Shown piece by piece: positions 1-7,423 of a DNA stretch of 64,000 bases. The DNA is from JAKBEU01 sp036172095 (lineage in GTDB: Bacteria > Patescibacteriota > Microgenomatia > UBA1406 > GWC2-37-13), in the NCBI GenBank assembly GCA_036172095.1, contig JAVHSH010000012.1, forward strand, positions 69,274 through 133,273, read 5' to 3'. The notes below the pieces were generated by a model. It had not been told where the DNA came from, did not search any database, and saw only the letters and a program-made list of their open reading frames with translations. The position numbers were made by a program, and so were the translations under genes. Position 1 is the stretch's first letter. Each line of letters begins with the position of its first letter.

Positions 1-1
1 A

Positions 2-103
2 AATGTAAGCTCAGAAGAGATACAGAAATTATTGAAGGATTTGCCACAAACAAATACGCAGGATACGCAACCAGCCGCACCAGAAGAAACACCGGCGGAA
101 TAA
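2..103 (+). CDS. 3' end of an unidentified protein
   Basis: An open frame runs in from the left edge and stops at TAA (101-103). The last 33 residues are polar, with a Gln/Pro/Glu-rich end (QPAAPEETPAE), typical of a disordered C-terminal tail. No fold or function can be named from this piece. The next gene starts 30 bases later on the same strand. Confidence 0.4.
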   Translation, partial: NVSSEEIQKLLKDLPQTNTQDTQPAAPEETPAE

Positions 104-133
104 GAAAATTTAGATGACTAATGTATATATTAT

Positions 134-856
134 ATGGACCTCAATTCTAATAAATGGTCTCTAACACTTGATTTGAGTGGAGGACGAATAAAAAAACTCA
201 GCTATGATGGTGTTTTGATTTTCGGGACCTATAAACGCATCGATGGTAAGGTGGGAAACACTCATATCTGTGCTCCCAGCTTCGATAAAGAAGGCGAAGA
301 AAGGTTTAATCTCCCATTCCATGGATATGCACGAACACTTATATGGGATAGCGAACAAATTGCCGATAATATAATACAAATTAAAACGGTAACAACCTCA
401 ATAAAAGACTACCCAGCAAAACTTGAACTAGTACAAAGATTTACATTGGGGGAAACATTTATACATCGTGTGGAGGTGAACCATATTGATGGACTTGAGG
501 TGCCTGTGAATATTGGAGTTCATTATTATTGGGACACACCAAAAGGATGGGAGGGAGCCACTCTCAATTCTGCACAACTTTCTCCATATATTAAAACAAA
601 TGGATATTTAGATTTAAACCATGAAAGCAATATCGTGTTCCCTCACGCAAAGTATGTAATGAAAGTTGATGGATTACACTCTTTAATGTTGTGGACTAGT
701 TTTAAAACTGATGAAATCGAGAACAAAAAATATAGTAATGATTTTTGCTGTATTGAACCAATCATTAAGTGGCCGGAATATTTCGGAAAACCTGAAAGTT
801 TTATAAAACCGCACGAGACTGTTTCCGTTTCTGTAGAACTGCAGAAGGTTGTATAA
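134..856 (+). CDS. aldose 1-epimerase / hexose mutarotase-like protein
   Basis: This is a 240-residue protein of the galactose mutarotase superfamily, whose members interconvert sugar anomers. Visible signatures are LPFHGYAR near residue 62, matching the conserved HG..R substrate-binding segment, a NIGVHYYW strand around 127, and FCCIEPI around 205, matching the conserved C-terminal Glu-Pro element that carries the catalytic base. The length is shorter than classical GalM (about 340) and closer to the hexose-6-phosphate mutarotase-like branch. The family is fairly secure; the substrate is not visible. No sugar operon surrounds it. Confidence 0.75.
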   Translation: MDLNSNKWSLTLDLSGGRIKKLSYDGVLIFGTYKRIDGKVGNTHICAPSFDKEGEERFNLPFHGYARTLIWDSEQIADNIIQIKTVTTSIKDYPAKLELVQRFTLGETFIHRVEVNHIDGLEVPVNIGVHYYWDTPKGWEGATLNSAQLSPYIKTNGYLDLNHESNIVFPHAKYVMKVDGLHSLMLWTSFKTDEIENKKYSNDFCCIEPIIKWPEYFGKPESFIKPHETVSVSVELQKVV

Positions 857-890
857 TGTACGGAATAGGAAAATTGCCAGTTGCAGAAGA

Positions 891-943
891 GCCGGGGTGG
901 CGAAATTGGCAGACCTGCCTGCCGGCAGGCAGGCGCGCAGGTT
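891..943 (+). pseudogene. tRNA-Leu 5' half, interrupted by a palindrome
   Basis: Bases 891-913 and 934-943 together reproduce the first 33 bases of the intact tRNA-Leu at 1207, through the 5' side of the anticodon stem. A perfect 20-base palindrome (914-933) splits the copy in the D region. After 943 the match ends just before the anticodon, and the GIY-YIG gene follows. It cannot fold as a tRNA and is best read as a remnant from duplication or integration. Confidence 0.7.
914..933. repeat. 20-bp perfect GC-rich palindrome
   Basis: CCTGCCTGCCGGCAGGCAGG is self-complementary over all 20 bases and is far more GC-rich than its surroundings. It sits inside the copied tRNA-Leu sequence with no loss of flanking tRNA bases, so it looks inserted. 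From memory, palindromes of this type are dispersed in CPR genomes. Confidence 0.7.
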
Positions 944-964
944 CTGGAGTTTTGGTAGAGAACT

Positions 965-1171
965 ATGTATTGGTATGTATATGTTCTTAAAGGAAAAAAT
1001 GGAGTGTGTTATAAAGGAATAACGAATAATCTTAAGAAAAGAATAGCACAACATTCGTTAGGACAAAATGACACAACAAGGAGAATGGGTGGTTTTTCCT
1101 TAATACATGTAGAATTGTGTAACTCTAGAAAAGAGGCGCGAACTGTTGAAAAGCTTTTAAAAAGTGGTTAG
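965..1171 (+). CDS. small GIY-YIG nuclease-like protein, amber-interrupted
   Basis: The 68-residue product begins MYWYVYVLKG and continues VCYKGITNNLKKRIAQH, matching the GIY-YIG core with its conserved Tyr pair and Arg (YhbQ/UvrC-like small nucleases). It stops at TAG (1169-1171) directly after EKLLKSG. The frame then continues GREAIKELFDV to a second TAG at 1205-1207. Small GIY-YIG proteins of this group usually end with a KSG.GRE-like stretch, so the first TAG truncates the natural C-terminus by about 12 residues. The gene lies between a broken and an intact tRNA-Leu, suggesting a tRNA-associated mobile gene. Activity is uncertain. Confidence 0.7.
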   Translation: MYWYVYVLKGKNGVCYKGITNNLKKRIAQHSLGQNDTTRRMGGFSLIHVELCNSRKEARTVEKLLKSG

Positions 1172-1206
1172 GGAAGAGAGGCAATTAAAGAATTATTTGA
1201 TGTATA

Positions 1207-1290
1207 GCCGGGGTGGCGAAATTGGCAGACGCGCAGGTTTTAGGAACCTGTTCCCGTAAGGGATTGGAGGTTCAAGTCCTCTCCCCGGCA
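1207..1290 (+). tRNA. tRNA-Leu (anticodon TAG)
   Basis: The acceptor arms GCCGGGG and CCCCGGC pair fully, the anticodon stem is CAGGT/ACCTG around loop TTTAGGA, a long class II variable arm follows, and the T-loop is TTCAAGT. The 3' CCA is not encoded (ACCG follows the stem). The first base is shared with the last base of the second stop codon of the preceding GIY-YIG frame. Confidence 0.93.
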
Positions 1291-1363
1291 CCGATTGGCT
1301 TTCAGCTATTTGCTTTTAGCCATTAGTTCAAAAAAAAGTCAGATAGCATTTATTAATATTTTT

Positions 1364-1374
1364 TACAATCAGTT
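1364..1374 (+). promoter_or_regulatory. -10 box of a leaderless pyrH promoter
   Basis: TACAAT (1364-1369) ends five bases before the pyrH ATG, so transcription should begin at or next to the start codon. No Shine-Dalgarno sequence precedes the ATG. The start point is inferred from spacing. Confidence 0.5.
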
Positions 1375-2097
1375 ATGTCTACAGAACCTCAGTATAAACG
1401 CGTTCTTCTTAAACTTACCGGTGAACTGTTCGGGAATTCGGAAACACATAAAGGCCTTGATTTCACAGCCATCCAAAAAATCGCAGAGTATGTTGTTACT
1501 TTACAAAAAAAGTCACACATTGAAATCGCGATTGTCGTGGGAGCGGGCAATCTTTTTCGAGGACGGGAAGTGATGAATACAGGCGCAGATAAAGCGGCTG
1601 CGGATTACATTGGTATGTTGGGAACAGTCATGAATGCACTTGCACTCCAGGAAGAGATTGAACGCGCAGGGGGAATAACACGCGTCATGTCGGAAGTCAT
1701 GGTCCAGTCAGTATGTGAACCGTTCGTCAGAAGAAAAGCTATTCGACATCTTGAAAAGGGAAGAATTGTCATTTTGGGAGGCGGAACTGGAAGCCCATTC
1801 TTTACAACAGATTCTGCAGCTGCGCTTAAAGCGGCAGAACTGAGCTGTAGCGTCGTTTTGAAAGGAAGTAATGTCGATGGAGTCTATACGGCAGATCCCA
1901 AAAAGAATAAGGATGCACGACTCTATAAAAAACTCAGCTATCAAGAAGCACTCGAGCAAGGATTGACCGTCATGGATAACACAGCGTTTGCATTATGCCA
2001 GAGAGAAAAAATCAAAGTTATCGTATTCAACCTAAACTCACTCGATAACATCGAGAAGATCATTTATGGAGAAGCGATTGGGACACTGATTGAATAA
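1375..2097 (+). CDS. pyrH: UMP kinase
   Basis: PyrH phosphorylates UMP to UDP with ATP in the cytoplasm, the step that feeds the products of the pyrimidine locus at 41632-51044 into UTP and CTP. The 240 residues match the bacterial UMP kinase length and the amino-acid-kinase fold: KRVLLKLTGE at the N-terminus, VVGAGNLFRG near 53 for nucleotide binding, GGGTGSPFFTTDSAA near 137 for UMP binding, and SNVDGVYTADPKK near 165. It lies alone after a tRNA-Leu, without frr or tsf next to it as in many bacteria. The start is set by the TACAAT box five bases upstream and by homology. Confidence 0.95.
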   Translation: MSTEPQYKRVLLKLTGELFGNSETHKGLDFTAIQKIAEYVVTLQKKSHIEIAIVVGAGNLFRGREVMNTGADKAAADYIGMLGTVMNALALQEEIERAGGITRVMSEVMVQSVCEPFVRRKAIRHLEKGRIVILGGGTGSPFFTTDSAAALKAAELSCSVVLKGSNVDGVYTADPKKNKDARLYKKLSYQEALEQGLTVMDNTAFALCQREKIKVIVFNLNSLDNIEKIIYGEAIGTLIE

Positions 2098-2161
2098 AAC
2101 TCTTTTATCATCTCATTATGCTCCGCGTTGAGTAAGTAATGTTTGAATATTTTAATGTGAT

Positions 2162-2866
2162 ATGGACGAGCTTATTTCTACTATTAACTCCCATGCCGAT
2201 CCAGAAAAAGCAAAGCTCCTCGGGAGATTCTTCAAAACAGGGAAGGGGCAATACGGAGAAGGCGACAAATTCTTAGGTATTATGGTCCCCGTTTCCCGGA
2301 CTATCGCACGACAATTTTATTCACTTTCATTAAACGACGTTGAGCAGCTTTTGCACAATCCCGCCCATGAATGTAGGCTCATCGCTCTTATTATTCTAAT
2401 TGCCCAATTCAAGAAGGGGAGTGAAGAACAAAAGAAGGCTATTTTTGCACTTTACATGAAAAGTACTGATTATATAAATAACTGGGATTTAGTAGACCTC
2501 TCCGCACCAAACATAGTAGGAGAATATCTTCTCAACAAAGATATAACGACGTTATATACATTCGCAAAATCATCCTCACTGTGGAAAAAAAGAATTTCTA
2601 TATTGGCGTTGTTCACCGATATAAAAAATGATCGTTTTGACAGGGCATTATCGATTGCTGAAATCCTCGTCAACGACTCACATGACCTTATCCATAAAGC
2701 TGTGGGATGGATGTTGCGGGAAATGGGGAAACGGGGAGGACTAAAAGAGGAGATGGGTTTCCTGAATAAGCATGCAGCAACTATGCCGCGAACAATGCTT
2801 CGCTATGCCATAGAACGCTTTCCGGAAGAAAAAAGACAATTTTACTTAAAGCTGAAAAATATTTAA
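2162..2866 (+). CDS. DNA alkylation repair enzyme, AlkD-like
   Basis: This 234-residue helical protein fits the AlkD family, HEAT-like-repeat DNA glycosylases that remove positively charged alkylated purines. It has the family's YINNWDLVD segment near residue 105, containing the Trp and Asp of the active-site region, and SSLWKKRISILAL near 140 with the Arg following a Trp. The length is typical (about 230). It stands alone on the plus strand; a TAATGT box ends three bases before the ATG, so the transcript may be leaderless. Confidence 0.85.
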   Translation: MDELISTINSHADPEKAKLLGRFFKTGKGQYGEGDKFLGIMVPVSRTIARQFYSLSLNDVEQLLHNPAHECRLIALIILIAQFKKGSEEQKKAIFALYMKSTDYINNWDLVDLSAPNIVGEYLLNKDITTLYTFAKSSSLWKKRISILALFTDIKNDRFDRALSIAEILVNDSHDLIHKAVGWMLREMGKRGGLKEEMGFLNKHAATMPRTMLRYAIERFPEEKRQFYLKLKNI

Positions 2867-2903
2867 CTACCATAGTCTCCAGATTCTGTCACTCGTACTA
2901 TCC

Positions 2904-2922
2904 CCCTCCTTCGCTAAAGCTA
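2904..2922. repeat. 19-bp dispersed repeat, copy 1
   Basis: CCCTCCTTCGCTAAAGCTA recurs exactly, inverted, at 37996-38014. Both copies lie in intergenic DNA and are flanked by extra pairing GC-rich bases. Related sequences are common between genes in CPR genomes as far as I recall. Confidence 0.55.
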
Positions 2923-3038
2923 CGGAAGGGCAAGCCCGTCAGTGCTGTTTATCCCTCGAAGCCATATCATACACATCTTGGCGAAGTGGGACCGGGTGCC
3001 CTTTACTCGTGCCATCTGCTCCTTGGATAAAAGTCTAA

Positions 3039-3153
3039 GCTCTCCCATGAAGCAATATATCAAAGCGCGTGACATTTGTACGGTGGCAATTTGGGGCAGG
3101 TGGGAAAAACGGATGTACAAGACGTCACCGCTGATATATGCAAATGGGAGAGC
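3039..3153. other. long imperfect hairpin, possible structured RNA or MITE
   Basis: GCTCTCCCAT (3039-3048) pairs perfectly with ATGGGAGAGC (3144-3153). Inside it GC-ATATATCA, GTGAC and TTGTAC pair with their complements at 3136-3143, 3124-3128 and 3115-3120, leaving an apical loop of about 33 bases with short bulges. It lies between the convergent 3' ends of the alkD-like gene and greA. It does not show the conserved bases of SRP, RNase P or tmRNA. The remaining 2867-3038 holds only the dispersed repeat and no convincing gene. Confidence 0.45.
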
Positions 3154-3163
3154 GAAAGAATTA

Positions 3164-3619
3164 CTAACTTACAGAAAGAATTATGTAGCTTACTTTTCCC
3201 TGTGGCGTCATTACCTCAATCATTTCATCTTTCATCCTTCCCATCATCGCCCTCCCAATAGGGGAGAAGCATGAAATTTTTCCTCGCATGAAATCAGATT
3301 CATATCCATCAACAATTGTTATTTCTTTTTTTTCTCCATTCTGTTCAATCACAACAACGCTTCCAATCCCAATTCGTCCATCACTTCGTTTTTGAGTGAC
3401 CACGACATCTCTCATTATTTTGTTGAGAAATCGAATTCGTCCATCAATGCGGGAGAGCTTGCTTCGGGCGACTTTATAAGCGGCATTTTCAGATAGATCG
3501 CCCATCGCACGCGCGCTTTGTAGTTCGCTAATTGCTTCCACTCTATTTTTTTTAAGTAATGTAAGTTCTGCTTCTTTTTCATCAGACCCTTCTTGTGTTA
3601 ACCGTATTATTTTCTTCAT
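3164..3619 (-). CDS. greA: transcript cleavage factor GreA
   Basis: GreA enters the RNA polymerase secondary channel and stimulates cleavage of backtracked RNA. The 151-residue product is near the usual 158, with an N-terminal coiled coil carrying ARAMGDLSENAAY near 38, which contains the Asp and Glu of the acidic tip, and a C-terminal FKBP-like domain with GIGSVV near 84 and PIGRAMMG near 124. It is transcribed divergently from the neighbour at 3652. On the minus strand TATAAT ends six bases before the ATG, suggesting a leaderless message. Confidence 0.92.
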   Translation of the reverse strand: MKKIIRLTQEGSDEKEAELTLLKKNRVEAISELQSARAMGDLSENAAYKVARSKLSRIDGRIRFLNKIMRDVVVTQKRSDGRIGIGSVVVIEQNGEKKEITIVDGYESDFMRGKISCFSPIGRAMMGRMKDEMIEVMTPQGKVSYIILSVS

Positions 3620-3651
3620 ATAGTTATTATATCCTTAATTTATAATATCCT
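3620..3651. promoter_or_regulatory. divergent pair of leaderless promoters
   Basis: Within 32 bases there is a TATAAT on the plus strand (3641-3646, five bases before the ATG at 3652) and a TATAAT on the minus strand (3631-3626, six bases before the greA ATG). Neither gene has a Shine-Dalgarno sequence, so both mRNAs are probably leaderless. The overlapping boxes may compete. Confidence 0.55.
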
Positions 3652-4185
3652 ATGCACGCTCTCATTATTTCAACCAGCTCCGGCCCGAATAATATCCCTT
3701 CCTCGCTCCTTCCTATGAAGGGAAGAGCTGTCGTCGACTATCTTATAAGTGACATACTAGACCAAAAAGAATTTAATGGAATAACCGTTTTCACAACCGT
3801 AGAACTTTTTCCAATGCTTGAAAAACATTTTTCCAATTCATTTCCGGATGCGGCGATACAGTTTACTACGAATATTCATAACACCCTAAAAACTCCTGAA
3901 GATCTTCTTGTTTGTGAGGGGAACGTGTATACATCTCTCAAAATGCAAGATTTTATCCGCGCCTATAAACAATTCAAGAGGATAACGATCGCCAGCTTCA
4001 AAGCAGAGGGTAAAGACTTATTTATCCCCTATTTTATTATTCCTCAACTTGAGGCTAAGTCATTATTTGGATACTCAGTGGAAAGTGCACCCTTCACCCT
4101 CGCATCTTTCCATGCCTGGCTTGAGGCTAAGAATACTCCTCCTTATGTCTTCAAAAGTGGGACAGGATTTTGTATATCCTTATAA
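3652..4185 (+). CDS. degenerate sugar-nucleotidyltransferase-like protein
   Basis: The 177-residue protein begins with a strand MHALIIST, then LPMKGRAVVDYLISDIL near 23, which resembles the 'keep it, bind it' start of sugar-1-phosphate nucleotidyltransferases, and a VCEGNVY segment near 89 where those enzymes carry their metal-binding Asp. The Gly-rich nucleotide loop is poorly kept (STSSGPNNIPSS), and the length covers only about the first half of a normal enzyme. It may be a shortened, possibly inactive relative. Its start is set by TATAAT five bases upstream. Confidence 0.45.
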   Translation: MHALIISTSSGPNNIPSSLLPMKGRAVVDYLISDILDQKEFNGITVFTTVELFPMLEKHFSNSFPDAAIQFTTNIHNTLKTPEDLLVCEGNVYTSLKMQDFIRAYKQFKRITIASFKAEGKDLFIPYFIIPQLEAKSLFGYSVESAPFTLASFHAWLEAKNTPPYVFKSGTGFCISL

Positions 4186-4252
4186 CTGCTCCTTCTTAAG
4201 CGCAAACAAGGCTAAATAGCCATAATTAGTGGAAATTATGACTATCTTATAG

Positions 4253-4636
4253 TATAATTACAGAGTCCCCGCAAGGGGAGTGTATTAGAGAAAAAAACGG
4301 AGAAAAGCACTCCGTTTAGTATTGAAGATACACGGAGTGGTACAAGGCGTACTGTTATGCAATCCGCATGATGACAGGCCTCATATCGAGGTAGAGCGCC
4401 AAGCACCTTGACAAGCTTTGAGAAATTGAGAAGTTAACACTTCTCTTTCTATCTCCCTCTAGTGCTCTTACGCTTAACTGCGTAATGGCTCTTGAGGCAT
4501 CCACCGTGGACATAAAATAATTGTGCCCAATGTGGATGCTTTGAGGAAGAGGAGAATTAGAGAAAGGAGTTGTAAGAAACAGATTTTGTTGTACGTACGT
4601 AATGGCACATCAAACTAGACTTGGAGGATTTGAACA
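4253..4636 (+). promoter_or_regulatory. long structured leader with promoter
   Basis: TATAAT at 4253-4258 is followed by about 370 bases without a gene up to the ATG at 4637. The stretch folds locally many times: a TCCCC-GCAA-GGGGA hairpin capped by a GNRA tetraloop at once after the promoter, CACTCCGT pairing with ACGGAGTG around 4308-4338, GAGAAGT/ACTTCTC near 4430, TTACGC/GCGTAA near 4470 and GCATCCAC/GTGGATGC around 4498-4541. It could be a regulatory leader or an independent small RNA. I do not recognise a known riboswitch class. Confidence 0.5.
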
Positions 4637-5086
4637 ATGTTCATTAAGAATCTGTTGCGTAAGCGGTACGGTCGTTTGCTGTTCGTTGCTTTATGCTTGC
4701 TCGGTGTTGTGTTTACCATGGCGTGTACTCTTGGTCCTTTGACAGTTGGTGGATGTAATGATGGTCCATACAATTGGGACAAAGATCGCCCTGGTGGTAC
4801 GAATGGTGGTGAATGCCAAGATGCTAACGGCAATCCTGCGGTCGCTGACTGCTGTTGCTTCGTTGCAAGTGCATCTGGGCTAACCCATGAACAAATCGGC
4901 ACGTTGCGAATTGTTCGTGACTGGATGTTGAACCACATACCGGGATTCGATAAGGTGAACTATGCCTATCATACCGTTGTTGGTCCAAATACAGCTAACT
5001 TTCTTCGCTCTCACGTTTGGGCAAAGAACTTAAGCCATAACATTCTGGTTCCCGTATCGGCGTTTTTCCACCTGTTCGTTAGGTAA
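4637..5086 (+). CDS. exported protein with a C-terminal CFI-box-like domain
   Basis: The 149-residue product has a basic start, a hydrophobic segment at about 14-32, a Cys/Gly/Asp-rich middle and a C-terminal half beginning CCFVASASG, followed by IGTLRIVRDWMLNHIPG and a run of aromatic residues. This order resembles the CFI-box module (CFIATAAYGS..., L..FRD..L) found at the ends of surface proteins in many bacteria; the match is from memory and the motif is diverged. A clear GGAGG lies upstream, unusual in this window. Arginine codons are mainly CGT and Gly codons GGT, unlike the AGA/CGA-rich neighbours, which suggests high expression or a foreign origin. Confidence 0.6.
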   Translation: MFIKNLLRKRYGRLLFVALCLLGVVFTMACTLGPLTVGGCNDGPYNWDKDRPGGTNGGECQDANGNPAVADCCCFVASASGLTHEQIGTLRIVRDWMLNHIPGFDKVNYAYHTVVGPNTANFLRSHVWAKNLSHNILVPVSAFFHLFVR

Positions 5087-5282
5087 TCTGTAAATTTCAC
5101 TCCTCTTTCTCGAGGCATCCCGAAACCAAGTTTGGTGAATAGCTTAACCGCTGACTGGTTTATTGCGAGTATGCTTCCAAGCATCTCTAACAGGCTTCCG
5201 CCTCTATACAATAAATCTTTCCAAACTTCTTTTCGCCAATTAACCATTATTATTTTGCAGCTATTTGTACTAGGATTAAAAG

Positions 5283-6146
5283 ATGACTTATCCGTTCCAA
5301 TCACAGGAGTATCGGAGTCTGTTTAAAGAACATTTTATTACAGATCCAAAGTCTTGTGTGCAATTTGAAAATATTGAGTATGAACTCCTTCCCGATAAAC
5401 GGGCGGTCCTCGTTGGCATGAAGCCTGTTTTGGGAGGTCAGGAAGTCACTGATTTTGGTATTGAAACAATAAATAATATTGAGTCAATCCATAAAGCATT
5501 AAAAGAGAAATATGCTATTCAAACCGTTCAATACGATTATATAAGAGAGGACTCGCCAGCATTTCAAACATTACAATCAACCGCTCAAAGTCCGGGAACC
5601 CAACAAGAAGTTTCGCCGAGTATTTCACTTCCTTCTTCTTGGGAAGAATACTTAGAATCCCTTGAACGAACAGATAGGAAAGAGTTAAAGCGAAAGTTCA
5701 AACGGCTTGAAACAGTCCCTCATTTGTTCCATTATCCAGAAACACAAGCAGTCGAATCTGAATTTGCAGACTTTGTGAAGCTCCACAAACTATCCGACTT
5801 TGCAAAAGAAAAGTTCATGGCCGGTCCTATGGAATTATTCTTTAAAGAAGTTCTCACGCTTTCTATTCCAGGATGGACACAAAAAATAGCAACTCTTAAA
5901 ATTAATGATATATCGGTTGCCTCTGTCTTCTTTTTTGAAAATGAGGACTCTCTTCTTCTCTATAATTCAGGCTACAATCCAGAACAAAAATATTATAGCG
6001 TTGGACTTCTCCTTATTGCCCAATTAATTCACTATTCAATTAACAATAAAAAGAAAGTCTTTGATTTCCTTCGAGGAAATGAACGCTATAAATATGACCT
6101 GGGCGGAAAAGATGTAAAATTGTATAAGTTTGTATTCTTTCTATGA
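5283..6146 (+). CDS. GNAT/FemAB-type acyltransferase-like protein
   Basis: The 287-residue protein resembles the Acetyltransf_6/FemAB fold used in cell-envelope or polysaccharide modification. The middle has RTDRKELKRKFKRL near 128, and the C-terminal half has LLLYNSGYNPEQKYYSVGLLL near 226 and FDFLRGNERYKYDLGG near 258, both typical of this family. It overlaps the following glycosyltransferase by four bases (ATGA), so the two are co-translated and may build the same surface glycan. The gap 5087-5282 before it has no gene. Confidence 0.7.
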   Translation: MTYPFQSQEYRSLFKEHFITDPKSCVQFENIEYELLPDKRAVLVGMKPVLGGQEVTDFGIETINNIESIHKALKEKYAIQTVQYDYIREDSPAFQTLQSTAQSPGTQQEVSPSISLPSSWEEYLESLERTDRKELKRKFKRLETVPHLFHYPETQAVESEFADFVKLHKLSDFAKEKFMAGPMELFFKEVLTLSIPGWTQKIATLKINDISVASVFFFENEDSLLLYNSGYNPEQKYYSVGLLLIAQLIHYSINNKKKVFDFLRGNERYKYDLGGKDVKLYKFVFFL

Positions 6147-6973
6147 AAATAGTTCTTGTAATTCCTACATATAAAAACGCTGAAGCGCTCAAAGATATTT
6201 TATCTCAACGACATATTAAAGACTTTAGTCATGTATATATATTGGATGACAAATCTGATGATGACGAGATAATAAAGTTTGCCTCAAAACATGTATCTGT
6301 TATCCCATCTACAAAACGTTTATTCGTTACTCCAAATAGAAATAGGATTCTCAACTATGATATTGGAGATATTCTTGTATATCTCGATTCAGATGCGCTT
6401 ATAAAAACAGACACTGTTGTGAGTGTTCTTACCGATTCCTTTTCAAAGGATAAGCATCTAGGTATCCTGTCTGGTGAACTACGTCGACTCAATGGAGCTA
6501 TCGAATGGTATTCATATGGAAAATTTTTAAGTCCATTTGATATGCAAAAGTTAGAAGCATATGTGACTATTGCTGAAAAAAATATTAATAATCAAGAACT
6601 TCAGGATCTTATCAAAAAACATGCGGGACCATTATCATATGATCTCTGGTCGCTTGAAAAAGAACAGTATGTTGATTGGACATCTGGCGCTTTTTATGCC
6701 GTAAGAAGCTTCTTGTTCAAAAGTCTTGGTGGGTTTGATCCACAGTTTGTTATGTATCATGAAGAACCTGATTTATGTTTACGTGCAAAAAGATTAGGAT
6801 ACAATACTCTCTGGACACCAAAAATAAAGATTCTTCATAAAAAATTGGACAACGTAGGATCCAACGTCCGTAATTCGTTTATGCACCAATCAACGAAGCT
6901 CTGGTACAGAAAACATTTTTCAATCAACGAAGATGTCTTCGATCGACTAGAAAATCTCACTCTCACTTCTTAA
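6143..6973 (+). CDS. family 2 glycosyltransferase
   Basis: The 276-residue enzyme has the GT-A fold of family 2: IVLVIPTYKN at the N-terminus, YILDDKSDDDE near 32 for nucleotide binding, VYLDSDA near 79 as the metal-binding DxD, and a C-terminal VDWTSGAFYAVRS and MYHEEPDLCLRAKRLGY around 175-215, matching the acceptor-side ED motif. There is no membrane segment, so it is probably a cytoplasmic-face enzyme adding a sugar to a rhamnan-like or other surface glycan. Donor and acceptor are unknown. It overlaps the upstream acyltransferase-like gene by four bases. Confidence 0.88.
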   Translation: MKIVLVIPTYKNAEALKDILSQRHIKDFSHVYILDDKSDDDEIIKFASKHVSVIPSTKRLFVTPNRNRILNYDIGDILVYLDSDALIKTDTVVSVLTDSFSKDKHLGILSGELRRLNGAIEWYSYGKFLSPFDMQKLEAYVTIAEKNINNQELQDLIKKHAGPLSYDLWSLEKEQYVDWTSGAFYAVRSFLFKSLGGFDPQFVMYHEEPDLCLRAKRLGYNTLWTPKIKILHKKLDNVGSNVRNSFMHQSTKLWYRKHFSINEDVFDRLENLTLTS

Positions 6974-6977
6974 GGAC

Positions 6978-7322
6978 TTATTTCACCATAACCATCCCCA
7001 AATCAGCGTCATCAACTTTGCCATCCTTATTGAGATCAAGATCAAATACATATAATGGATTATCTCCATCTTTTGTCTTTCCGATTGTTGTGTTCCAGCA
7101 TGGCTGTGACTTCTCACAATTGAGATGGGAACGGACGAGTTGTGCGTCTTCCGCGTCAACCGTACCGCTTCTGTCAATGTCTGCATAGTTCACAGCTGGA
7201 GTTGGAGCGACTTTTGTCGAGGTTGCTGAACGTAATAGAAATGAACCAAGATAGCCAAGTACGCCGAGAACAACAACTGCAATCACTAGTCCGATTATCA
7301 TACCATTCGCTTTTTTATTCAT
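6978..7322 (-). CDS. membrane-anchored dockerin-like protein
   Basis: The 114-residue protein has a lysine-rich start, one transmembrane helix at about 9-30, a Thr/Pro linker and two calcium-binding loops: ADIDRSGTVDAEDAQLV near 47 and DLDLNKDGKVDDADL near 93. The Asp spacing fits type I dockerin/EF-hand repeats. It could bind calcium or a partner module outside the cell; no cohesin-like gene is seen in the window. It converges on the glycosyltransferase, with only four bases between the two stops. Confidence 0.75.
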   Translation of the reverse strand: MNKKANGMIIGLVIAVVVLGVLGYLGSFLLRSATSTKVAPTPAVNYADIDRSGTVDAEDAQLVRSHLNCEKSQPCWNTTIGKTKDGDNPLYVFDLDLNKDGKVDDADLGMVMVK

Positions 7323-7423
7323 AGGAATATAACAATAATTAATAGAGTAATTTGATTATAAACCTTCTTGACTAAAAACGCCATTTTGAACTTTACACTT
7401 TTAACTTCAGATATGCTACAGTT

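Noticed and set aside
891..1290. Group I intron in a tRNA-Leu gene
   Set aside because: The 3' half is not a direct continuation of the 5' fragment, no intron core is visible, and a complete tRNA follows.
3039..3153. SRP, 6S or RNase P RNA
   Set aside because: The conserved loop sequences of these RNAs are missing on both strands.
2942..3274. Open frame of 110 residues on the plus strand
   Set aside because: It crosses the long hairpin and the antisense of the greA end, has no recognisable protein pattern and lacks a promoter or ribosome site.
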